From Bdellovibrionales bacterium GWA1_52_35 (lineage in GTDB: Bacteria; Bdellovibrionota; UBA1018): DNA of 64,000 nt. Positions 16,857-24,576 of the stretch are shown here, in pieces. The notes under the pieces were generated by a model. That model worked only from the letters and a program-made list of their open reading frames with translations, did not search any database and was not told the DNA's origin. Position 1 is the stretch's first letter, and each line of letters starts with the position of its first letter. Where the stretch lies: assembly GCA_001769805.1 (NCBI GenBank), contig MEPO01000034.1, positions 62,001-126,000 on the forward strand, written 5' to 3'. The translations under genes were made by a program, and so were the position numbers.

Positions 16857-18827
16857 TCAAGAGCGAGAGTTGGGTGATTGCTTTCGTTCAAGCAGCAGGA
16901 CAATGCTTTTTGCCTCATCGATCCACTTTGAAAACTCCAGGCGCGCCGCTTCTTGCGAAATCGCACCGGCAGATGACGCAAAACGGACCAGGTCGGCAAA
17001 ATCCAAAGTTTTTTCAATTCGCTCCCAGAGAATTTCTGGAATCTGGTTTTCCTGGACCAGAATCTCCCTGAGTTCCTGGCGGGACAATGCGCGGGCACCA
17101 CCTGGATGGAGTCTTTCAAGTGCGTCGAAGATCAAGGACTCAAGCAGCTCATAGCCAGAGACCACTTCATTCCAGGGAAGCTGGTCAGAATGCCGAGTGG
17201 CCGTACTTGCAAGCTCGCTTAGTTTTTCCCAGCTGCGTGCGTGTGCTTTAGCTTTCGCGTTAAAGCGCCCCTGCGCAGTCGCGCGTCCTTTTTCCAGAAG
17301 ATCCCGTGCGACAAGCAGGAGGAATACTCCGAGAGCGACAATGGCCGCCCAATAGAACATGCGCCAAATGGGCCAGGCTGTGACCGGGGTGTCAACACCT
17401 GGCGGCTTCAGGTAACGGACTTCCTGTTTTTGCTCTGTTTGGGGATCCCCAGAGGCGGTGAGGCTGGGGGCTCCCTTTTTTGGCTGAGGGGCCGGGGCGC
17501 CTTGCGAGCCGGGCAGTACATTAATCGTGATCGGTTCGGTGGATCGAGTGATGTAAATTTTCTTGTTTGGATCAAAAAAACTTAGCTCCAGCCTGGGCAA
17601 CGTCAGCGGTCCGGGGACGCGGGGGAGTAGTAAGAATTCAAAAATCTTGTCACCGACACCCGATTTGCTGGTTTTTGCCCGGCCCTTGGAATCATAGAGT
17701 TCCAGTTGATCCGGCCATTTTGCTTTCGGTTCCCCAATTGAAGCCAGATTGCCCCGCCCTTCCACTTTGGCGATCAAAGTCAGTGCCTCATTCGCTTTGA
17801 CCTCGGTCTTGTCAACTGCGGCAGTCAGAGTGAAATCCCCGACACCGCCGGTGAATGAGGAGGGTTTGCCTTCCTCCGGAACCGGAATGACTTCAATGGT
17901 CAGGGTGTCGCTCCTGTCACTGCCGGGCCGCGGCGCCATCTGCTGGAAGAACTGGGTGAACGGATCGTCATCTTCGTCATCCATGCCCCGTTGTGCGGGA
18001 TAGTAATTGTACTTCAGTGCGATCGGATCAATTTTCAGCTTTCCATTTTGTAAAGGATAGGCGGCATAGCGAACGAGAAGAGAGCGTTTATAGGCGGTGC
18101 CGTCCATCACCACCTGGTCAGCATCCATCCGGCCCGAAGTACCCATCACTGGAACCTCGAGATCTTCCCGCAGGAAGCCGTTCAGAGTGGGCCATTTCTC
18201 AACCGCGATATTGAAGAGCTGAACGCGCGTGTAGATGTAGTAGCTGACGACAATCTGTTCGCCTTTGTAAGCACGATCTTTATCGATTTCCGCGCGCAAA
18301 ATGACATTGCGGTGATTCACGGCCTTGGCTGCCCCACGCAATCCCACGCCACTGCCGCCGTAGCCCTTGGGTGCGGGAGTGCCCGCGCCGGCTCCCCCAA
18401 CCTGGATAGTAATATCAGGGGCGGAGTAGGCTTTGTCTTCCACTTTGATCTGAATGCCTGAAATTTTAAGGTCTCCCACCTTGCGTGGCCTGAGCACTTT
18501 GGTTACGGAATGATTTTTGCGCATTCCGAAGCGGCCATTCTCATAATAAGATTCCACAAAAACGCTGCTGTACTGGTTGATCTCGTCAAAATCAGGGGCA
18601 GTGAACTGTGGATTTGAAACATTGGCGGAGCCTTCCGCGCGAACTTTCAAGCGGAGCGAGACAGATTCATCGGCCGAGACCTGGTTGCGGTCCACTTCGG
18701 CCGTGAACTGGATTTCTGGCTCTTTGGCGAAAGCGGCGAACGGACGGGTCGAGCTGGCCACCAGACAGAGCGCTGCACAGAGAGCTGTGGTGATGAGAGC
18801 TGATTTACCAATCTTTCTGAACGCCAC
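16857..18827 (-). CDS. batD: BatD-family protein
   Basis: 656 residues from a GTG at 18827, overlapping the batB/C stop by 23 bases. A signal peptide (about residues 10-34) precedes a long periplasmic part made of repeated Ig-like beta domains (IQFTAEVDRNQVSADESVSL, FTLTAAVDKTEVKANEALTL). One transmembrane helix follows near residue 500 (WRMFYWAAIVALGVFLLLVA), then a helical cytoplasmic tail. This is the architecture of BatD (oxygen tolerance) proteins, which accompany MoxR AAA+ ATPases and VWA proteins. The cluster has been linked to envelope stress tolerance in Bacteroides, Leptospira and Francisella, but the biochemical role is not settled. Confidence 0.85.
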   Translation of the reverse strand: MAFRKIGKSALITTALCAALCLVASSTRPFAAFAKEPEIQFTAEVDRNQVSADESVSLRLKVRAEGSANVSNPQFTAPDFDEINQYSSVFVESYYENGRFGMRKNHSVTKVLRPRKVGDLKISGIQIKVEDKAYSAPDITIQVGGAGAGTPAPKGYGGSGVGLRGAAKAVNHRNVILRAEIDKDRAYKGEQIVVSYYIYTRVQLFNIAVEKWPTLNGFLREDLEVPVMGTSGRMDADQVVMDGTAYKRSLLVRYAAYPLQNGKLKIDPIALKYNYYPAQRGMDDEDDDPFTQFFQQMAPRPGSDRSDTLTIEVIPVPEEGKPSSFTGGVGDFTLTAAVDKTEVKANEALTLIAKVEGRGNLASIGEPKAKWPDQLELYDSKGRAKTSKSGVGDKIFEFLLLPRVPGPLTLPRLELSFFDPNKKIYITRSTEPITINVLPGSQGAPAPQPKKGAPSLTASGDPQTEQKQEVRYLKPPGVDTPVTAWPIWRMFYWAAIVALGVFLLLVARDLLEKGRATAQGRFNAKAKAHARSWEKLSELASTATRHSDQLPWNEVVSGYELLESLIFDALERLHPGGARALSRQELREILVQENQIPEILWERIEKTLDFADLVRFASSAGAISQEAARLEFSKWIDEAKSIVLLLERKQSPNSRS

Positions 18828-20613
18828 TGGAAGTACCCTGTTGTTTCTTTAAACGTTTATGAAGTTCTTTTTCCCGGTTCTTTAATTCTGCCATAACACG
18901 CTCCGCGTCTTCAGGGGAGAGTTTAGGTGAACGGAATTGCCGCTTTCTGGATTCCTTCGGCTCTTCGAACTGTTTGGGCTCTTTCTGGTCTTTTTCCTTT
19001 TTCTGTTCGTTTTCCTTGCTCTTCTGGTCTTCCTTTTCTTTTTCCTTTTTTTGCTTTTCCTGCTGCTCTTTTTTATCCTGCTCGTCTTTTTGCTGCTGCT
19101 CTTGTTTCTTTTTCTGTTGCTGCTGCTGGATCAAAAGTTCCAGATTCTTTCTGGCATCCTCTCCGAGTTGGAAATCCTTTGCCTGATGTGCCTTTGAAAT
19201 CGCACCGAGATACGAACGGATTGCATTCGGAACGTCGCCTTTCTTGGAAAGGGCGCCTCCCAGATTGTAAAGAGCCTGACCGCTGACTTGGGGGTTGGAC
19301 TGGCTGAGCCTGGCCGCTTGATCAAAGGAGCGGACGGCCGAGTCGACATCCCCCTCCTGAAGGCGGATGACGCCCTGGTTGAACTCCAGTTCCGGACGAG
19401 TCGGGTCAATGGCCTGGGCCGCACCAAAATGCTTTTTAGCTTCTTCTATTTTACCGTCGTTGAAAGCCTCGAGGCCTTTTCTGTTTTCAAAATAGGAATC
19501 CAGCGGCACCGCGGATTCCGCCGAGGCGGGTTGGGTCGGCAGAAAGCTTCCGAAAATGAAGAGAACCAGCAAGAGCTTGGCGGGCTTGCGACTCGTGGCG
19601 ACTGCCAGTTCCAGAAATAATAAAATGACCGCGATCGCAAGAGGGAACTGAAAGCGATCTTCGTGAACGAGGTAACGGCGCTCGGTATACTCCGTGCGAT
19701 TCAGCGCGTTCAGGTCCGTGAGCATCTCTTCGATTTCCTGCTCATCCTGGGTGGCGTTCCAGTATTTCCCGCCTCCGGCTGCGGCCAGAGCTGTCAGTTG
19801 ATCGGGTTTAAAGGTGCTGATGACCGGTTCGCCCTTGCGATCTTTTTTGTAACCATGAAGATTGCCATCGGCATCGCGCATCGGAATCGGTCCGCCCTTC
19901 TGGGTGCCCACTCCGATGATGTACAATTTGATGTCAGATTTGTTGAGCTCGGCGGCCTGTTCCGTTGCTCCGCCCTCCTGATCTTCGCCATCCGTGATAA
20001 GGAGAATCACTCTCGATGGGAACGTCTTGCCATCAGGAACGGGAGCGGTGTCCTCGGCTCCGCGTTCGAGGCCTCTTCTGGCCGCTTCGAGTGCTCCGGC
20101 AGTATCGGTTCCCTGGCTGGTGATGCTCTGGCTTCCCAGAATCTCCAGAGTACTCGAAATATATTCGAGATCGTTGGTGAGCGGAGAGGCAATGAACGAA
20201 CTGCCGGCAAAAGCAATCAGGCCAATCCGATCCCCGCGAAGACGCTCGGCCAGACTGCGAACGAGGTGCTTGGCTTTTTTGAGACGGTTGGGCGAGACGT
20301 CCTCGACCTCCATGCTGTTGGAAAGATCCAGAACCACCATGATGTCGAGACCGGTGACATGAGCGGTTTCCTCATGCGTGCCCCATTGCGGACGGGCGAG
20401 TGCAAAGATCGTAAAAGCAAGCGCGATCAGAAAAAGCCGGCCCTTGGCCAGCCCAGCACCGGCGGTGAAATCCGGAACGATGGTTGACCAGAGTGGAATT
20501 TTCGCGAATTGCTCAAACTTCTTCTGCCGCCGCTTTTCGTGAAACACGAGTGCGATATAGAGACCGGGAATCAACAGGAGCAGCCAGAGCCAGGAGGGAT
20601 TGATGAATTTCAT
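18805..20613 (-). CDS. batB: BatB-BatC fusion (VWA domain plus TPR and Q/K/E-rich tail)
   Basis: 602 residues from the ATG at 20613, overlapping the batA stop by four bases. N-terminal membrane helices (about 8-24 and 58-74) flank a cytosolic loop. A von Willebrand A domain follows (about 85-290) with an intact MIDAS motif DLSNSME, and a helix near 320-340. A second hydrophobic segment (LLLVLFIFGSFLPTQPASA, resembling an internal signal sequence) precedes TPR repeats (about 375-500) as in BatC. The tail (about 500-600) is an extreme Q/K/E low-complexity tract. BatB and BatC are separate genes in many bacteria; here they are one polypeptide. Confidence 0.85.
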   Translation of the reverse strand: MKFINPSWLWLLLLIPGLYIALVFHEKRRQKKFEQFAKIPLWSTIVPDFTAGAGLAKGRLFLIALAFTIFALARPQWGTHEETAHVTGLDIMVVLDLSNSMEVEDVSPNRLKKAKHLVRSLAERLRGDRIGLIAFAGSSFIASPLTNDLEYISSTLEILGSQSITSQGTDTAGALEAARRGLERGAEDTAPVPDGKTFPSRVILLITDGEDQEGGATEQAAELNKSDIKLYIIGVGTQKGGPIPMRDADGNLHGYKKDRKGEPVISTFKPDQLTALAAAGGGKYWNATQDEQEIEEMLTDLNALNRTEYTERRYLVHEDRFQFPLAIAVILLFLELAVATSRKPAKLLLVLFIFGSFLPTQPASAESAVPLDSYFENRKGLEAFNDGKIEEAKKHFGAAQAIDPTRPELEFNQGVIRLQEGDVDSAVRSFDQAARLSQSNPQVSGQALYNLGGALSKKGDVPNAIRSYLGAISKAHQAKDFQLGEDARKNLELLIQQQQQKKKQEQQQKDEQDKKEQQEKQKKEKEKEDQKSKENEQKKEKDQKEPKQFEEPKESRKRQFRSPKLSPEDAERVMAELKNREKELHKRLKKQQGTSSGVQKDW

Positions 20614-21593
20614 GGCAGGAGCACCCACCAACCCCGGGCGAGCAATTGCTCGAGAACCAGAATGACTGCGCCGAATTTCAGTGGCTTCTGATAGCGTTCT
20701 TCGTACCGGATCTTCTCGTGGGCGATCACTTCGGTCTTCTCGAGCTGGTCGATTTCTGAAAACACCGACTCGAGGGCCTTTTCATCCGTCACTCGATAAA
20801 ATTTGCCGGAAGTCTTCGAAGCGATCTCCTCGAGCAGCTGGGGATTCAAGGCGTTGTCGAACCACTGGTAAGTTGTGATGGTGTTGCCAAAGGGGCCCGG
20901 CTGACGTATCGGAAGGCGAACGCGGCCCTCACGGCCAATGGCAATGGTGTAGACGCGAATCGAATAGCCCGCGGCAAGTTCTCCGGCGGTCGCCGGGTCT
21001 ACCTGCCCGACATTGTTGTCCCCATCCGTCAGCAGAACAATCACTCTGCTTTTGGCTTTGGAATTCCGGAGGTGCGCAACGGCAAGGGAAAGTCCGTCTC
21101 CGATTGCGGTTCCGTCTTTTAGAACGCCGATTCGCGCATTTTTGAGAGAGTCTTTGACCAGACCGTAATCGAGGGTCGGCGGTGCGAGCGTGAACGGCTC
21201 TCCGCTGAACTCGACCAGTCCAATACGGTCATTCCGGCGCCCGTCAATAAAGCTCTTCATCACGTCTTTGGCTATGTCAAACCGGGAGCGTTCAGCCAGA
21301 TCTTCAATGTTCATGCTGGCCGAAACATCGAGGACCATCATGATATCGATACCACTGATCGTGCGTTCCTGTTGCCGGAAGCTCGCTTGAGGACGGGCCA
21401 GCGAAATGATCATCAGCCCCCAGCCCAGATACTTCAGGGCGAGCAGTATTTTGACAGGGTTGCGTGACGTGGCTTTTTCCGGGACCGGAAGAGAAAACGA
21501 AATTTTGGGCGGCTGATTGCGTTTCACCCACCAGCGATGCAGAATCGGGATCAGCAGAAGAAGGAGGAGGAAAGGCCAGTGCGCGAATCGCAT
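20610..21593 (-). CDS. batA: BatA, membrane VWA-domain protein
   Basis: 327 residues. It has two N-terminal membrane helices (about 6-20 and 50-68), a von Willebrand A domain (about 85-270) whose MIDAS is intact (DVSASMN and downstream LLTDGDNNVG), and a C-terminal helix (residues about 305-325). The sequence WWVKRNQPPKISFSLP before the second helix is the usual BatA aerotolerance N-terminal region. It likely forms a metal-dependent adhesion or complex-assembly module with BatB under the MoxR ATPase. Overlapping stop/start pairs join it to both neighbours. Confidence 0.9.
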   Translation of the reverse strand: MRFAHWPFLLLLLLIPILHRWWVKRNQPPKISFSLPVPEKATSRNPVKILLALKYLGWGLMIISLARPQASFRQQERTISGIDIMMVLDVSASMNIEDLAERSRFDIAKDVMKSFIDGRRNDRIGLVEFSGEPFTLAPPTLDYGLVKDSLKNARIGVLKDGTAIGDGLSLAVAHLRNSKAKSRVIVLLTDGDNNVGQVDPATAGELAAGYSIRVYTIAIGREGRVRLPIRQPGPFGNTITTYQWFDNALNPQLLEEIASKTSGKFYRVTDEKALESVFSEIDQLEKTEVIAHEKIRYEERYQKPLKFGAVILVLEQLLARGWWVLLP

Positions 21594-22645
21594 CAGGTGT
21601 TCTCCTTGCTATTAAGCCGCGGTTCCAGAATCGGAGCCGGCGCCGGAGGTCGGCGGGTGGTCAGTACCAGTTCGCGTGCTTCCCGCAAAAGGTCGATTCC
21701 CTCTGAAGGAATCGGAATATGGTCGGTGAATTTCACCAGATCGAGTTTTTCAAATAAAATCTCGAGACGGTCCAGGGCTGCTTCGGACAGCCGCTGTCGC
21801 TTTTCGAGTGCCAGGAGAATTTCCCTGGAGGTGGATTCCAGGGCATCAAACCTGTAACGTCGTCCCAGGTAGGCTTTCAGGATTTCAGAAAGGCCGAAAT
21901 AATGTGCTTTAAAATGCCCGCGGCTCAGCGGGCCGCCAGTCTCGAGCGCTTTGAGCGCAGCCAGGGCTTCTTCGTCTTCGGGCAAAACGGGTTTGATCGG
22001 AGCGACCCGAGCAGGGGTCAATTGTTTTTTCCTGAGCTTCCGGAAAGCGAAAATCGCTCCCACGACCAACGCGATCAGAAGTAGAACTCCTGCAAAAGCA
22101 ACCCATACCGGGAAGTTCAAAAGCAGCGGCGGGCGAAGAGGGGCGGGTTCGGAGGGCTTCTGATCTTCGGGTTTGATCGAGGAGGCGATTTGCAAGCTGA
22201 AGGGATTGGTTCGCGCGAACGCCTTGCCTGCCTGATCGCGAAGCGGGAGCGAAGGAAGGATCAGGGTCCCGGGTTTGAGGGGGGCCGCTTCAAAACGGAA
22301 TTCCTTCTGGTTCTCCTCCTGCTTTGAAAGGGAGGTCAGCAGCCAGCCCTGTTCCTGCAACTCGGGTAAGGGATCCAGAGTGACTTCGCCGGGACTGATG
22401 CCGGGGATTTTTAATACAAGGGAATCTCCCACTCGTAACGCTTCGGGCGCACGGAAGATTTCCACATCGTGCGAGGGCAGGGCGAGAAGCTCCGCTTCGG
22501 TAAGCGAGGGGGAAGGTGACGGTGACGGACTGGCTATCGAAGAAGGCAAGTTGACGGGGGGGGCTGCCTGGAGACTCCCGCTCATGTCCGCAATCAGCAG
22601 CAGAAGTGCGAGCACAGCAAAAGTGCCTCTGAGTTTACCGGCCAT
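21593..22645 (-). CDS. DUF4381-like Bat-cluster membrane protein
   Basis: About 350 residues from the ATG at 22645. This start gives a proper signal peptide (TFAVLALLLLIADMSGSLQA) and only an 11-base overlap with the DUF58 gene. A proline/serine spacer (SPSPSPSPS) follows, then an Ig-like beta domain, a single membrane helix (about 180-202, VWVAFAGVLLLIALVVGAIF) and a helical cytosolic domain with FKAHYFGLSEILKAYLGRRY, LESTSREILLAL and LDLVKFTDHIP. The last part matches the helical tail common to DUF4381 and BatD proteins in MoxR/Bat clusters. It probably belongs to the same envelope complex. Precise role unknown. Confidence 0.7.
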   Translation of the reverse strand: MAGKLRGTFAVLALLLLIADMSGSLQAAPPVNLPSSIASPSPSPSPSLTEAELLALPSHDVEIFRAPEALRVGDSLVLKIPGISPGEVTLDPLPELQEQGWLLTSLSKQEENQKEFRFEAAPLKPGTLILPSLPLRDQAGKAFARTNPFSLQIASSIKPEDQKPSEPAPLRPPLLLNFPVWVAFAGVLLLIALVVGAIFAFRKLRKKQLTPARVAPIKPVLPEDEEALAALKALETGGPLSRGHFKAHYFGLSEILKAYLGRRYRFDALESTSREILLALEKRQRLSEAALDRLEILFEKLDLVKFTDHIPIPSEGIDLLREARELVLTTRRPPAPAPILEPRLNSKENT

Positions 22646-23516
22646 GTCGGCGACCACGCGCTCGAAAAAATCTGACGACCGCGTCTCCATAATTCTGTTC
22701 GGTTGAAATTTTTAGCACTTCCAGCTTGCCGCCCTTGAGAGCGGTGACCGTGTCGGTCTCGAATTCCGCACGATACTCCTGATGCCATCTTTTGAACGCA
22801 TAAGACGAAGTGTCAACGAAGCGCTCCGCGCCAGTTTCGGGATCCACAAGCAGCAGGTGCCCGATCTCAGGTATTACCTGTTCGCGATGATCGCCAATCT
22901 GGACAGCAACGACGTCATGGCGGCGGGCCAGGCGTTTGAGTGCAATCGAATAATTATCCGCCATGAAGTCGCTGATCACGAAAACGACGCCGGCATGCTT
23001 CATGATCCGTCCAGTGCCATCGAGCGCGCTTTTCAAATCGGTTCCCTTGGTTTGCGGCTTATGGCTCAGAATATCACGGATGATACGCATGATGTGTTGC
23101 CGGCCCTTTTTAGGGGGCACGATCAGATCAGTTCCTCCGGAAAAAAGCAGCACGCCCACCCGGTCTCCGGTATGGATTGCCGCGTAGGCGAGCATTCCCG
23201 CTATTTCAGCGGCGACTTCGGACTTCAGCTTTTTATCGGAGCCGAACTGTCCCGAGCCGGACACGTCAACGACCAGGAAAACCGTGAGCTCTCGTTCTTC
23301 TTCATACTTCTTGATGAGAGGGTCGCGCGTTCGGGCACTGACTTTCCAGTCGATGTGCCGGATATCATCACCGGCCATGTATTGCCGGTGTTCGGAAAAC
23401 TGCACCCCGTGCCCTTTGAAGTGACTGCGGTACTGTCCGGACATGACATCGTCCACCATCTTGCGCGTGGTGATCTCAATCATCCGGACTTTTTTGAGAA
23501 GTTCATCAGGAAGCAA
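22635..23516 (-). CDS. DUF58 / VWA-like Bat-cluster protein
   Basis: 293 residues. The DUF58 signature is clear: HFKGHGVQFSEHRQYMAGDD followed by IRHIDWKVSART, then VDVSGSGQFGS, a degenerate VWA MIDAS-like site, and FVISDFMADN. These soluble proteins sit between MoxR and BatA in most clusters of this type and are thought to be MoxR partners. The start at 23516 lies 27 bases from moxR. A preceding LLKKVRMIEITTRKMVDDV helix is standard for the family, which supports the chosen start. Confidence 0.88.
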   Translation of the reverse strand: MLPDELLKKVRMIEITTRKMVDDVMSGQYRSHFKGHGVQFSEHRQYMAGDDIRHIDWKVSARTRDPLIKKYEEERELTVFLVVDVSGSGQFGSDKKLKSEVAAEIAGMLAYAAIHTGDRVGVLLFSGGTDLIVPPKKGRQHIMRIIRDILSHKPQTKGTDLKSALDGTGRIMKHAGVVFVISDFMADNYSIALKRLARRHDVVAVQIGDHREQVIPEIGHLLLVDPETGAERFVDTSSYAFKRWHQEYRAEFETDTVTALKGGKLEVLKISTEQNYGDAVVRFFRARGRRHGR

Positions 23517-23543
23517 TTCTTAGGACCTCATTCTTGGCATGTC

Positions 23544-24536
23544 TCAAGGCACTTCAACGCGTTCGAGAATTTTTTTGATGAGCTGTTCGCTGTCAATTCC
23601 ATCTGCCTCGGCCTCAAACGAAACCAGAATGCGATGGCGAAGAACATCGTAGGCCACCGCCTTGATGTCTTCGGGGGTGACAAACCCCCGATGATGAATG
23701 AAGGCATTCGCCCGGCTGGCGCGTGCCAGCGATAGAGTGGCGCGAGGCGAGGCGCCCACCTGGATTTGCGCCTTCAGTTCGGGGAGGTCGGCTTTTTCCG
23801 GAAAGCGAGTCGCGAAAACAATACCGAGGATGTAGTCCTTCAGCTTCTCGTCCATATAGATCTGCGAGCAGATCTGCCGGGCTTCCAGAATCGTGGTGGG
23901 GTGGCAGATCTTGGCCGCTCGGGGTGCTTCCACGCCGGACATGCGGTTTAAAATGGATTTTTCCTCAAGTTGCGTTGGATAACCCACTTTGACTTTGAAA
24001 AGAAAACGATCCAGCTGCGCTTCAGGCAAAGGATAGGTTCCTTCCTGTTCAATTGGATTCTGGGTCGCAAGCACGATGAAGGGATCTTCCAGTTTATAAG
24101 TGGTCTCGCCGATGGTGACCTGGCGTTCGCCCATCGCTTCAAGCAGGGCACTCTGGACCTTTGCCGGAGCGCGATTGATTTCGTCAGCGAGAACCAGATT
24201 CGTGAAGATCGGCCCTTTCTTGGGCGTGAAATCCCCGGTCTTCTGATTGAAAATCATGGTTCCGACCAGATCAGAAGGCAGGAGGTCGGGGGTGAATTGA
24301 AGGCGTTTGAAATCGCAGTGGATGATATCCGCCAGCGTCTTGATCGTCAGGGTCTTGGCCAGTCCGGGCAAGCCTTCGAGCAGCACGTGACCGTCGCAAA
24401 GAAGTGCCATCAAGAGGCGCTCGATCAGGATTTTCTGTCCCACGATGACCTTGGAGGCTTCTGAGACGATGGAGTCGACAAATTGACTGCGCTTTTTGAT
24501 TTCTTCCGTCAGGGTCTGAACATCGATATTGGCCAT
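23544..24536 (-). CDS. moxR: MoxR-family AAA+ ATPase
   Basis: 330 residues. Walker A is EGLPGLAKT (in LLEGLPGLAKTLTIKTLA), Walker B LVLADEINRAP, sensor 1 LATQNPIEQEGTYPLPEAQ and sensor 2 in GASPRATLSLARASRANA; all are intact. MoxR ATPases act with VWA proteins as chaperone-like machines, and here the partner genes follow directly (DUF58, DUF4381-like, batA, batB/C, batD). A promoter candidate ends eight bases before the ATG, so the transcript may have little or no leader. Confidence 0.93.
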   Translation of the reverse strand: MANIDVQTLTEEIKKRSQFVDSIVSEASKVIVGQKILIERLLMALLCDGHVLLEGLPGLAKTLTIKTLADIIHCDFKRLQFTPDLLPSDLVGTMIFNQKTGDFTPKKGPIFTNLVLADEINRAPAKVQSALLEAMGERQVTIGETTYKLEDPFIVLATQNPIEQEGTYPLPEAQLDRFLFKVKVGYPTQLEEKSILNRMSGVEAPRAAKICHPTTILEARQICSQIYMDEKLKDYILGIVFATRFPEKADLPELKAQIQVGASPRATLSLARASRANAFIHHRGFVTPEDIKAVAYDVLRHRILVSFEAEADGIDSEQLIKKILERVEVP

Positions 24537-24544
24537 AGACCCAA

Positions 24545-24572
24545 ATCATACCGTGCTCGTTGCGGTTGACAA
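24545..24572 (-). promoter_or_regulatory. Candidate promoter of the moxR-bat operon
   Basis: On the minus strand, TTGTCA (24572-24567), a 16-base spacer and TATGAT (24550-24545), each five of six to consensus. The -10 box ends eight bases from the moxR ATG, so transcription would start at or next to the start codon. Confidence 0.5.
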
Positions 24573-24576
24573 TGGG

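Noticed and set aside
22782-23735. 317-codon plus-strand frame opposite the DUF58 and moxR genes
   Set aside because: Antisense of conserved genes; no start site or family match.
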